Shown one piece after another: positions 10,033-21,700 of a stretch of DNA of 47,279 nucleotides (positions are counted from its first letter, which is position 1; each line of letters opens with the position of its first letter). Under the pieces are notes generated by a model. It ran no database searches, had not been told where the DNA came from, and saw nothing but the letters and a program-made list of their open reading frames with translations. Position numbers and translations under genes: made by a program. The DNA lies in NCBI GenBank assembly GCA_920105805.1, contig CAKKTI010000139.1:1-47279 (forward strand), in the 5' to 3' direction. This stretch comes from Condylostoma magnum. Lineage: Eukaryota; Ciliophora; Heterotrichea; Heterotrichida; Condylostomatidae.

Positions 10033-11460
10033 CTACTCCCTAGTGATAACCGCAGAGTTATTCCAACTGCAATTAATTCTCTGAATATTCCTCTATGAAA
10101 GCTCCTTGAGTAAAACTGGCCTATCTACTAAAATTCTCTTCTTATTCCCCTGCTCCCCAAACTCATTTCCTCCCCAACTATAAACTGTTCCTACATCAAA
10201 CAACGCCATACAATGCTCCTGTCCGCATTCCAGTTATTAAATAAAAGCTGGTTTTATTTCATTCCCATCCTATATAACGAAATTCGACAGATTTGATATT
10301 TTCTGTAGTGGATTTATATGACTGAGGTAGCCTAGCCCTAGTTACCCTCTATGATTAAGTCCGCATCCATAAACCTCACATTAATCGTAGCTTTGTGTAA
10401 CAAATATACTAAAAAAATCCCCACATGCAATTCGTTTAACCTCAGCTCGTTCCAAGCCTTGAATTCTTGTTGGTGTAAATATCAACGGAGCTGGGGCATT
10501 TCCTTGCTTCTCTTATGTGTTTCCTAGTTACTACTTATTATTACGGCCCCATCCCCAGGGGTACCCGTCATCAAGCAGGGCAAGACTATGGTACTTGCCA
10601 CACTGTATATCAGTCGCTTTTTTAGGCAAAATCACCCTTGTTGGATTTGGGTACCGAAGCTCCAAGTAAGGCTCATTAAGTTGTCTATTATGACTATCTA
10701 TTCCACATTAACCAAAAGTATCATCACCCATAGAAAATACTTCTCCCTGGGAGTTCAAAGCTAGGAAATGGTCAAAACCAGTTGAAATTTTCTTAATTCC
10801 TGAAAGTGTAGGGATTTTTCTAGCCTGGGGCTCTGAGCTTTAATCAAACCTTCATTGGAAGACCTCTCCTTGCTTATTCAGACCAAAGAGTATCTTAGAA
10901 GTAAAGGCTACTTGAACAAAATTCCCACCCTTGTGCAGTAATTTCAATTCTCTTCTATTATCTCTGCTCTTAGGCAATTTTATACCATTTATGATTTTCT
11001 TATCCCAGATATACAAATCTCCTTTGTCATCAATTCCACATGCTAAATTTTGCCCGAATTAAATTTAACTAATATTTGGGGATTCCGGAGTTGATAAATC
11101 AAGTATCTTTTTAGGTCTGAAATTAGTGAAGTTTAACAGATCCTCAGAGTGGCCTGGTCGTGGGTTGTATCTCCCATTCCCCCAAATGTAAACTGTATTA
11201 TGACTTGATAGAGCATACACGGACGCAGATGCTAATAATCCTGCTGCGAGTCTCCAAGCCATTTTAGTAATGAATAACAAAAACTTTTGTAGTACAGTAT
11301 AAATAAACCAGTTTAAGCCAAATTTCAGTCCGATGCCTAACAGAAAGCGGTAAAGATCTAAAGATTTAGCACCGATCAACCTTAGCTAAAAAATATACAT
11401 GCCTCCTATAAACAAGCTGAAAAGTAATAAGATCAGTATTATAGCTAAGAAAAGACTCAT
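10033..11460 (-). CDS. RCC1-repeat protein with N-terminal membrane anchor
   Basis: About 475 residues. A strongly hydrophobic N-terminus (MSLFLAIILILLLFSL) and a second hydrophobic stretch near residues 70-85 precede an RCC1-type beta-propeller. Repeats are seen as VYIWGNGRYNPRPG, FSMGDDTFGQCG, GWGRNNKQQLGN, YGCGLNHRGQLGLGY and YSWGGNEFGEQG. RCC1 folds serve as nucleotide-exchange or scaffolding modules. Anchored versions such as RCC1L occur in mitochondria, so an organelle-membrane role is possible. The stop is TAG 10035-10033 (19 stop-free codons); TAA 10017-10015 would overlap the stop of the convergent gene. Confidence 0.8.
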
Positions 11461-11536
11461 TATAAAGCAGAAATAAAGAAGTTAAGTGTATTAGTATTTG
11501 TAAAATCCTATATAAACGCTTTAAAGTAAATCTACT

Positions 11537-12922
11537 ATGCAAAATTTAAAGCTAAGTAATGCAGATTGGAGAGGGTTGCCTGATAAGTTTTAATAGAGTA
11601 TTCCTTAGATGATTATTGAAGCCCCTATTTATAAGCGGTGGTAGTCGTAATCTGATTTGAATTAAAGGAAGGAATAAATAGAATTTTAGAACTAATCGCC
11701 AAGCAACAAACCAAGAGGATTAAGAACTTTACAATCCCTCACATCTACTCCAAACAATTCCTAATTAAAAGAAGTAAAGGATTTATATGCAATTAAAAAT
11801 ATTATGTAAATTTCTGGATTTACTCCCTTTTAAAGCATATTAGAGCATAGATCTGGATATGCTGGAATTGTTAATTATGATGCTGAGGAGTCTTAAAAGT
11901 TTGATTAATTAACTAAAGTTGTTTAGATATTAAAACCTTAAGATAGCTTATAGAAGGAGAAATAATGTAAGTGTAATTAAGGAGTGATTGTCAATAAAAA
12001 GACAGGAATAGGACTATAAATTGTAGAATGTATTCCGTATATCTAAAAATAAATTGCTTTGGATTTAAGTCTTTATTACAAAGGAAAATTCAATACTAGT
12101 AAATAATTGTTGATATTAGACTTAGATACTTTGATTATAAGCAATTTTATCAGTAGTAGCTGTATTTTTAGTAATATTATATATGGAAGAGCTGAATTGA
12201 TATAAGGACTTAAGTAAATTTAAAGCAAATTTAATATTGTAATACTAACAAGTATAGAGAGCCTAATTTTATAAAAGATATAAAAGTTTTTTATAGCAAA
12301 TTTCCCTAAAATATCAGGAATATTTAAGCATGATAACTCTAGAGAATAATTCATCAATATAGATTTAATTATACAGTAATATCATATTACATCCCCTTGA
12401 TTTTATATCACGAATGACACAATCGATAGCAGTGAAACTTGATCTAATCCTAAACACATACCAATTACTAATGTTTTACCTCAGCCTATCATTATTACCT
12501 TATAACCTCTGTAATAACGCAAAAAACAACCCTCAACACTATTCATATCTGGATTACTAGCCTATATGCTAGAAAATAATTGTACAATAATAAGCGAGTA
12601 AATAGTCAATTAAGATTCAATCCTTTCAAAATGCAGTATAAATAAAGATCCATTTGCATATAATAAATACTTTTAACAATCTCTACCAGATCCATCATTA
12701 CAAGACCTATAAACACTACAAAATGCTAAAAGGTAAGCAAAGCACATGCAAACTAAAAAATGTCATTGTGGAAAATACTACACAAACTTAGAGTTATAAG
12801 TAAAGCAATCCAATATTATCAAATCACATACAAGATAATTCAGAAAAAACCTCGAAATTGTAGCCAGAGTAAAGAGAACCGAACAAATTGTTAATTTAAT
12901 TACATTATCATTACTTAACTAA
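11537..12922 (+). CDS. FCP1/HAD phosphatase-like protein with degenerate motif
   Basis: About 461 residues. The central part resembles the FCP1/SCP phosphatase fold: LLILDLDTLIIS, then ELIQGLKQIQSKFNIVILTS, then SGIFKHDNSRE. The signature D-x-D-x-T is imperfect because one residue is missing (DLDTL instead of DLDETL), so catalytic activity is doubtful. Gln-rich flanks surround it, and a CHCGKYY motif lies near the C-terminus. Two TGA codons read as Trp (SPWFYI, SETWSNP). The last 26 codons before TAA 12920-12922 have no TAR/TGA. Only one base separates this stop from the ATG of the next gene. Assignment is by motif order only. Confidence 0.6.
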
Positions 12923-12923
12923 A

Positions 12924-13856
12924 ATGAGAGGTAGGACATACAACCCCAATGCAAAAAAAAACAGCTTTTATCAGTTTTTAGCATTGAACAAACATGAAAA
13001 AAAGATTGATAATACTCCTACTGATAAAATTATATACAGGTGACAAGGGTCAGTTCCCGAAAATTGAGTTAAGATTAAAGGTTAAGACTATTTCTAGTAT
13101 ATTAGATCAACAAGACAGCATTAAAACACTGAAGAATTCTTTAAAGACTAGATCTAATATCTAACCAGTGTTTATGTACCTAGAATTATAGCAAATGATT
13201 ACACATAACCTAAGATTTTAATTCCAAAAGTTAAAGAAAAGATCTAAAGCAAACGTTAATCACCTGAAGCAGAAAAGGATGAAACTTTTGTTGCTAGTAA
13301 AAATTTCCCTATAAGAACTATAAATCATAAGATAATCAGACCTTAAGGCCGCTCTTTTTAGCAGTCTCCTAAGTTTATACCTAATTACTGAAAGAATAAG
13401 ATGAGATTAAGATAAAAGCAACCAGATAAGATACAAACTGCTAGATCTCCTAGAGTAAAGCAGGCTTATGCATCGCCAAGATTAACGTTTCAATAAAAGT
13501 TTTTGAATTAATATTAAGAACAAAACTCTATTGTAAGGTCTGCTGGGCAAATAGGAAGGAAATAAAATTTGAGGAGATTAGAAAACTAGGATGAGCCATA
13601 TTAAATTGTGAATATTCAATAGATAGATTAAAGTTTCCCAGATGTGGCTGAAGCTAAAAATTAAGATACAAATCAATGGTAAGGGGAGAAAAAGATTAAT
13701 AAGTATTGGAAAAACTGTTAATCGTAAAAGGTGCTATACAGTAAATAGCGTACTAGGCATTAAAGAGGCGAAGTTTATTATTAAGATAATTTTAGTTTTT
13801 ATTATTATAGGGTGTTGTTAAAGCTCCATGTTTATTTTGAAAACAAATATTTATAA
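12924..13856 (+). CDS. basic Gln/Ser/Pro-rich protein (about 310 aa)
   Basis: Starts MRGRTYNPNAKKNSFYQF one base after the previous stop. Early TGA codons read as Trp (YRWQG, ENWVK). The body is Lys/Arg/Gln/Ser/Pro-rich with short repeated sites such as TARSPRV and ASPRLTF, typical of disordered cytoskeleton-linked or phospho-regulated proteins. The 3' part becomes Tyr-rich. The stop is taken as TAA 13854-13856 after 23 stop-free codons. A 34-nt GT-AG interval (GTAGGA...AACAG) could fuse it to the FCP1-like gene, but the stop-free C-terminus there argues for two genes. Confidence 0.58.
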
Positions 13857-14551
13857 ATGGTATATCAACAGTCTAACAAATAGTTATCTAAATATTTGAA
13901 ACTAATCTAGAAAATTTATATATAACAACCAATTGATAACTTTAAATCCGAAAGTAGAGGAGTTATTATATGAGAATACATTATAAATAATTGAAATATT
14001 ATAAAAGCCTTTAGATTAATTATTATTAAAAAATTTGAAGGAAGAAATAATAAAAGCTTGAATCAGATATATACTATGCTTGTATTGCTTAAAAAATAAT
14101 AAACAAGATAATAACAAGTTAGCTACCTTAATGCGTTATTCATGCAATTAAAAGTTACTCAAAATCTCTATAGATAATATTTCACTTTTGAATGATTAAA
14201 AATTTTATGTTATTGGATTCATGCTTTAAAATATATAATAGTTTAGATATTGTTATATGATTTATTAATTATTACTTCTTTGTTTGTAAATACTAATAAG
14301 TAAAGCACTTAGATGATGTATCAAGTTTAATATTCGCTTTATGTACAAATACCCTGGATAATCATTATAGTTATTTGTAAATGATTAGATACCTTACTAT
14401 ATATTTCTCTAATAATTAATCTAACACAAAACTAGCTTTCATATTAAAATCAATTATTATTTTCCCATCTATCCCAATTTAAGCATTAAATCAACTAAAA
14501 TCCCAATTATCCTTGATAATTATAGTATACTAAACCTACTCTGATAAATAA
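13857..14551. other. AT-rich intergenic region before calpain
   Basis: About 700 bases of very AT-rich DNA. A weak reverse frame can be read around 14000-14500 but it is repeatedly cut by TGA and lacks a sensible start, so it is not called. No RNA gene was recognised. This is the longest gene-free stretch in the left half and presumably carries the calpain promoter. Confidence 0.45.
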
Positions 14552-16462
14552 ATGGCTAATTGACTTAACGATTACATGGATTCTGACTTCTCATCTGATT
14601 ATGATGAAAGCGGAGAGTTTGACTGGGAATAGTACGATGATGATGACAGCTTCTATGAGGATTCTTCAGACGATGGAGAAATGCGGTTTAGGGACAGAGA
14701 ACAATTAGCAAATATTGGCCACGATCTTTACAGAAACTTACTAGACGGCTCAAGCAATAAAAAAGATAAAGAAACAATAAGAAAGTAGAATACAGGGGCC
14801 GAAGGAAATGGAAAATTGTTCGAGGATAAGGAGTTTCCTGCCAATTCAACAAGTTTAATCAAAGATTGGGGACTTGCTCCATGTTCTACCCAAAGATAAT
14901 GGAAAAAGTTCGAATGGAAAAGAGCTTCGGAAATTTATCAACAGCCTATTTAAGTGTTTCATGAAATTCATCCCGATGATATTTAGTAAGGATTACTGGG
15001 AGATTGCTACTTTTTATCTTCTTTGTCTGCTATTGCAGAGTTACCTGGACGTATTGAAAGAATTTTCGATACCAAGGAGTACCAACCATCTGGATGCTAT
15101 ACAGTAAACATGCTATCGCAAGGAGTTAAAACCGAATATGTAATAGATGATTTCTTCCCTTGCAATGGCAATCAAGCAGCTTTTTCAGGACCTAAAAGAT
15201 AAGACGGAGTAAATGAATTGTGGGTTTTACTCCTGGAAAAAGCCTGGGCTAAAAGATTTGGATCCTACTACGCAATTGATGCAGGGTTTACTAAAGATGT
15301 ATTAACTGATTTAACTGGTGGTCCATGCGAAGAGATTCAAACGGATCAGGAAGACTTTTGGGAGCGTGTTTACGACGCAGATAAAAATGATTTTATACTA
15401 ACAGCAGCGTCAGCCTCAGGCGATGGATGTGGAGACTTAGTATCAGAAATGGGATTGGTTACTTTGCATGCATATGCTATAATAAAGGCTGATATGGTGA
15501 ATGGAAAGTACGGGCAGGCTAAAGTAATGAAAATAAGAAATCCTTGGGGAGAGTAAGAATGGACGGGGCTTTGGTCTGATTCAAGTGATGTTTGGACAAT
15601 TGCCTCAAAAAAGATCATGGAATGGAAGGATGAAAATGATGGTACTTTTTGCATGCCTGTTGAGGACTTCTCTCAGTACTTTACAGAGGTAACTATTTGC
15701 AGGGTCCATGATAATTACGTGAGTCAAGGAATACATTTTAATTAAGAGGGAGAGAACTATAATTTCTTTAGTCTTAAATTCAATAGAGCAGGCCGTGGGT
15801 ATGTCTCTGTTGTGCAAGTTGACAGCAGATATTTTGATGAGGATCTGGAGTATGATTACTCCCCTGTGAGAATTATTATTGCTCAAAAGTAAGGAAAGAA
15901 TCTAGTAAGAGTATGTGGAAAGGCTGCGGCGTATGCAAGAGATACTTGGATTGAGTTTGAATTTGATAGAGGAGAATATATCGTTCTTGTAGACGTGAAT
16001 TGGCTATCTGATTGGACTGACTAACTAGGTTTATCAGTCTATTCTTCTTAATCATGTGAAATTTAAAACGTCACATTCGCTTACTAAGATAGTTTTCTTA
16101 ATCAAATTTACTCCATGAGCGCAGTTAATAACAGAAACTCTCCATTGGAAACGAATTAATTGTTCCCATAAGTAACCTAGTATTTACTAGATTTTACCGG
16201 AAGTGATAACACCGGTGTATTTTATGAAGGATTTTTGGCTGATGTTTATGAGAATAATACAACCAATAAGACCTTAGAGGTTGAAATAATGCACAAATCA
16301 TTCTATAACATGACGCTCTGCCCACCTTACTCTGGAACTTCTTATAAAATTTCTCTTAAACCAGGAGCTACTGAAGTAGTAGTTAAAAAGTAAGTCAGTT
16401 TACTTGAAACTCAGAATTTCAGTATGGGAATGAGAAGGAATCTAGTTGATGCTGGTAGGTAG
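14552..16462 (+). CDS. calpain-type cysteine protease
   Basis: Ca2+-dependent intracellular cysteine protease of about 636 residues. A very acidic Asp/Ser-rich N-terminus (residues 1-50) is followed by the CysPc core. The catalytic triad is complete: Cys about 152 in GLLGDCYFLSSLSAIAE, His about 306 in GLVTLHAYAI and Asn about 330 in KIRNPWGEQEWTG. ELWVLLLEKAWAKRFGSY is also typical. Beta-rich sequence resembling calpain domain III and a C2-like module follow. No EF-hand domain is present. Trp 4 is TGA. The stop is taken as TAG 16460-16462, preceded by 24 stop-free codons; TAA 16502-16504 is an alternative. Confidence 0.92.
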
Positions 16463-16659
16463 TTAGATTAGATAATATTTTTGGAAAAGGGTTGTATTAT
16501 ATAAAATTAAGTTAAAATTATCGTACAGTAAATGCTTGTATTTAAATACAAGTTATCTTCATCACATGATTCAATCTTCCCCAAAGTTTAGAAAGTAAAA
16601 TTTATACTTTCAAATTAAATTTTATTTAAATCTTTATTTGCCGGTCTGTATAATTTATA

Positions 16660-17652
16660 ATGGAAGAATAAGTAAAATGCTGCTGTGGAGGAAATGGAGT
16701 ATAAGATCTAATTCGCTGTAACTAATGTTTATCATATCAACATTCAGTATGCATAGAGTCTAATTTTGAGATGATTAATTACATTTGCTTTAGATGCTAA
16801 ATGTGAAATGTATGTCCTTAGTATGAAGTACAAGATGAAATAATACCTCCCTTTTAGCTTAATCTAAGCAAAGATAACGCCTCCCATTTATTCGAGATAG
16901 AAAAGTAATTGTTTTAAAGGTTTAAAGACCCTTTATAATCACTAGATTTATAACTAAGATCTATCATTTTAAATACAGCAGGTTTTTAGATAAAATGGCC
17001 TGATAATGGATTTGTTTAGCTAAACCACAAAACAGTCCTATAGTTCAAAAAAACTAATTAAACTAAGAAAAGAAAGGATAAAGTTGTAAATATAAGCTTT
17101 ATTGTATAAAAGGGAACTAATTATTTGAGTATAGAGACCTAGGATACTTATAATTTCTATGTTATAGGACTATTTCTGGTTAAAAGACTAAGCAATCAAG
17201 AACTAATGTAAAAACTATCAGTTAATTCCATATCAATTGAGGAGGGTAGGTCTAAATGCTAAGAATATTTCACTGCTTCATAAGATATACAAACTAGTTC
17301 AATGCAATTTTAGCATAGATGTCCGTATTCATTTCTACGAATACAAACTCCTGTAAGAGGTGAGAACTGCTAGCACTTCTAGTGCTTTGATTTACTTAAT
17401 TATATAAGTCTAATGAATACCAATGTACAAACAAACCAGTGAAAATGCCCAATTTGCCATAAATTAGCCTTAAATCCTTATATTGACTAGTATTTTCAGC
17501 ACTTATTAGAACAAATAGAAGATGATAAGCTATGATTTCTGGATGAGAACTTGCAGCTGCAATCTGTTGAGTAAAAGCCAATAAAACGCTAGAGAGAAGA
17601 TTCAATTGATGACACACCCTTAAAACGTCCTGAGATAATAGACTTATCATAA
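16660..17652 (+). CDS. PIAS/Siz-type SUMO E3 ligase (PHD finger, PINIT-like, SP-RING)
   Basis: 330 residues. The N-terminus has a PHD-like zinc finger (CCCGGNGVQDLIRCNQC, HSVCIES, ICFRCQMWNVCP). The middle fits a PINIT-type region. The SP-RING is at about 235-275 ([25 protein letters not shown], then QWKCPIC). SP-RING proteins direct SUMO transfer; PHD plus SP-RING recalls plant SIZ1, but no SAP domain is present. Trp in QWKCP and MWNVCP is TGA. The C-terminus (RPEIIDLS) resembles a SUMO-interacting motif. The stop is TAA 17650-17652. Read through, the frame stays open to TGA 18760 across the antisense kinase gene, so TAA must terminate here. Confidence 0.9.
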
Positions 17653-17665
17653 TTAATTAACTAAA

Positions 17666-18685
17666 CTATATACCTTCAATCTCAATTTCATCATTCTCCG
17701 TATAAGTAAAATTAGGAAAATTATAATCCGGTGATCCTTATAAAACATCATTTGGAGACATACTTATAGGAATCCTTGTAAAGTCTGAATCAAAGTAGTT
17801 AACATCATATTGATCTTATAATTAAGGTATAAAAGGAGGACAAAGCTACCTCTAGCTTAAAAGTTATCAATTCATGTCTTAAAACCATATGTGTTATTTA
17901 ATTTCATCTGCTCCATTATATCCAAGTCTTTATTAAGGATTCTTGGAGAGCAGCTTTGTAATAATATCCCATGCATCTTAGCTAAAATGCTCCCTATATC
18001 TCGGAGGAACATACATTATACTATAAAACATTCTATCTCTCTCTTAGTCATAGAACGGAGGAATTCCAGTTAACATTTCGTATATCAAGCATCCTACTGA
18101 CCACCAATCAATACATTTTCCGTACCCCTGTCTTGCAAATACCTCAGGAGCTAAGTATTCAGGAGTTCCACAGAATGAAAATGTGGAATTATTCAAAATA
18201 TTTTCCTTACTCAGGCCAAAATCTGTTATTTTGGCAAATCCATCATTGTCGATTAGTACATTCTCAGGTTTTAGATCCCTGTATATTATATCAAGGGAGT
18301 GGAGATGCTCTAAGGCCAGAATAATGCATGCTGCATAGAATTTAGTACGAGCCTCGTCAAAGTACCTATTTCTGCTTATGTGATAAAATAACTCACCACC
18401 CGGACAGTAATCAAGTATTAAATAAAGCTTAGATTTTGACTGAAACGCATATCGAAGCTTAACTATGTAGTGGTGGTTAACCTTCTCTAATATACTACGC
18501 TCGGCCATAGTTCGTTCAATCTAGTTCTTTCTAGAAATGTCCTTTTTTCTAATTCTTTTCATAGCATATAACTTTCCAGTAGTGTTTTTCTGCACTAAAA
18601 TCACCTTTCCATACGTACCTTTGCCAATAACTTTTAATGTAAGGAAATCGTTCAAAGTTAAATTTTTCCTGTTTTAGTCCTCCAT
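17666..18685 (-). CDS. AGC-family Ser/Thr kinase (Akt/SGK-like core)
   Basis: About 339 residues, essentially kinase core plus C-tail. Seen in order: GKGTYGKV loop, YAMKRIRKK (catalytic Lys), IYRDLKPEN, DFGLSKE, FCGTPEYLAPEVFA, DWWSVGCLIYEMLTG. The C-tail has the HIWFQDMNW segment (NW is TGA-coded) and a hydrophobic motif FPNFTY, as in Akt/S6K/SGK. No PH or other regulatory domain precedes it. The activation-loop residue before FCGT is Ser. The stop is TAG 17668-17666 after 24 stop-free codons; TAA 17659-17657 is the alternative. The start lies 33 nt from the divergent rotatin ATG. Confidence 0.93.
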
Positions 18686-18718
18686 TAAAATTATTCCAGT
18701 CGCGGTAATATTTAAATT

Positions 18719-21700
18719 ATGGCAGAATTAATATCAAAGCTATCACATAGACTCCCTGAGGTATCTGACCGAGCTGTTTCCAATTTAAGCTCTAAATTAC
18801 AGCTAAAACTAGTAACTGTGGAGGAGTTGTTATAATTTGACGAAGGATCAATAACAGGGCTGATTTTATAATGAATTAATGAAAGGTAATAAAAGGCAAA
18901 TTTTAATGTACTGAGCTCAGCTTTAAAACTCATTGAAAGTTTAGCTTAAAATCCTGAAGGTCATAGAGGGTTGAAGTACTTTGGAGCAGTGGAGTTTTTG
19001 GAAGGTTATTACAAATATGCATCGGAAAGTCTTAAAAGTATTATTGAAAAATCTCTTAAGTTGCTAGTTAGTCCAGATTTCGAGCCAGTTGTTGATAAAG
19101 TGATTGTACCTATATAGACAAGCTAGATTGAGCGCAAAATAGAGTAAAAGACTAAGATTTTAAAGTAAGAAATGGAGAGAATTAATATAGTAGACTGCTG
19201 TGAGTTTCCTCCTGTTATGCTAAGTGAGTAAGATGAAAAGGTTCTATTTGATATAGGAGTTACATTGAAATTTGGTAGTTAGGATGACTGTATTTAAGTA
19301 TGCAGGCAGCTGAATAATCAAGTTTTTAAAGATTACCAAATAGACGTGTTTTTATAAAGAACTGATATAATAAAATCATTATGCTAGTTAAATTTAAGGA
19401 GTTGTGAACGTGGATAAATCGATCTGGCCTTATAATGCTTAATAGCACTCAAAGGGTTTTTAGTACAATGCTAAGAATTTAACAGCAGTGTTTAATAAGC
19501 GGAATAAAGGCCAGTTACGATAATTCCAAAGAAAATACTTAATCACAGTGAATATCAGCAAATATCCATTCCTAACTTAAATTTAGAATAATGGGAAAAT
19601 GGTAGCCCAGGCAATACTCTTTCTCTACTGGGCAGTATAGAGCTAGTGCTATAATCCGTTAGTCTTGAATATTTCTAACTACTAGGCCCAGCTATTTAAG
19701 TATGGGAAGCTGGATACTGGGCAATAGAATACTTTAAAAAGTATGACAATGTTTTAAGATCTCTTTTACAAAACATAGGAAATGCTATACACTACCACTA
19801 TGAAAATAATAAATGTCTTAACGAGTACAGGATATATATAGACAGCCTTTTGAAATTAGGTACATGCATTTTACTGCATATTTCACCAGATGAAGCCAGT
19901 AGTGTTTTAGGTAGAAATGATAGTTTACTTAGATTTATAAGTGATTTTATCATATTCCAAGGGTTAGAGTGTGATGATCTTCTACCCTATATACAAAAAT
20001 GTGATCCAGAGGCAATGGAAGATTATGCATATGCTTAAAAATGTGCTGAAGCCATAGCTGCAAGTTAAAAAGTGAAAGAAACGATGATGTTATAGCAAAT
20101 GATTCCAATTTCTTCAATCATGATGTACTAGAACGCCTTTTAATTCTTCACAAGCTGTTTGCCAGCTTTAGAGTTCAATACAGATTTACCTATTCCCAAT
20201 GCAGTAATTGATTTGAACTGCTATAGTTTAATTCTAGAGCAAGATAGTATACAGGACTCAAAAAAGGAAGAAGCATAAGGATTACTACTAGCTCTACTCA
20301 ACTCTCCAATTCCTTAAATACGAGAGAATACGATTAATGCAATAAACGAAGGTATGAGGTAAATTATAGAAATGAACGGTCTAGGAAAAGGATCTTATAA
20401 GTCAGAATGGGTTAAAAAGGTTATTCTACAAGAAAAAATAGTTCCTGAATTCATAACAAAAGGACCTATTGAAACTGTAGTTAATGCTTTGGAGAACCCT
20501 GAAGATTATGATGTTTTAGTACCTTATATTACTCTGATTCAAAGTTATGCTAGTACAAACCCGTAGTTGCAAGGTGTTTTGTAAATGATGGTTAATAGAC
20601 ATCCTAATACTTAAACTATCAAAATTATAAGAGATATTTTTAGTAAAAGTAAAACTGTAAGAGCCTTAGCTGTAAGCACTCTCTAAAATGCTAGTTCTCC
20701 GAAAGAAATATAATAAAAAGCTGTAGGAATGTCTGAGGATTATTGGTAATTGCAAAAACCAGTAGATCCTTTAGTAGATATGCTAGATGAAGGAGAGCTA
20801 GAGTAATTACCTTTACCTGCTAATATACAAGCAACTTAGGAAGATTTGCAGAATCTACTGAGGATTGTTTAACACTAGTCAATTGAGATTAGCCTAAGAA
20901 TATCAGCTTTAGAGCAAATAATAATACACATGCTTGTTAAAATAATGCACTAAAATATAATCTAAGAGTTTGTTGATGTCTGTATTAATATTATCCAAAA
21001 AGAACGACATTCAGATGATAATTAAGACAATAGAATAAAATGCAAAGCTGTATAAGTATTAGTAATTACCTTACTTAATTACCCAGCATAGGCTAGACTA
21101 CTCCATCAAATCGACTTAAATTTCCTATGCTCTCTATTACCATTTATTTTTTCTAACTACAAGCAATTATAGTACTATTCTCTTTATTTACTGCATATTT
21201 TAGTATTTTCCAAAGAATTGCCTAAAAACTAGTTCCTCCCTGTACTGTAATACGAATTTATACCACAGGCTGTTGATAAGGTAACACGACTCAGGAGTAT
21301 TCCAATTTTAGGTGGCATAGGCCAAGGATTCTTTACTCCTTTTTCTACTCAGTTTATTAAACTAAAGCATAATCATTCAGAATGTGAGTGGATGTAATTT
21401 TGAAGTAGAGTCCCCTCCTCACAAAGAATTCATGATTATTTAAATGCTTAGAATTATACACCTTATGATCAGACCAAAATTATTCAAGATTTAATTAACG
21501 ACATAAATCAAGCTGAAACTCATGGGGATATATTGCAAACTATGTATAAATATGTCAATTTAGTTAAAATGGCATACGACTCAAATCTATAACTATATGA
21601 ATCATTGATTAGTGTAGATAATACGTACTTGTAAACACTGTTAAGTATTATAAGAGTTCCTCCTACTAATATAACTGAGTGCTATATGGCTGCTTATTTA

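Noticed and set aside
11377-11460. Start of the RCC1 protein at the TTG near 11379
   Set aside because: An in-frame ATG at 11458-11460 adds a clean hydrophobic anchor and is the natural start.
14000-14500. Possible reverse-strand gene upstream of calpain
   Set aside because: Several TGA codons, no clear start and AT-biased composition; it could equally be chance.
18133-18324. Forward ORF inside the AGC kinase gene
   Set aside because: It is the antisense shadow of the kinase and the readthrough frame of the SP-RING gene; the kinase motifs on the other strand are unambiguous.
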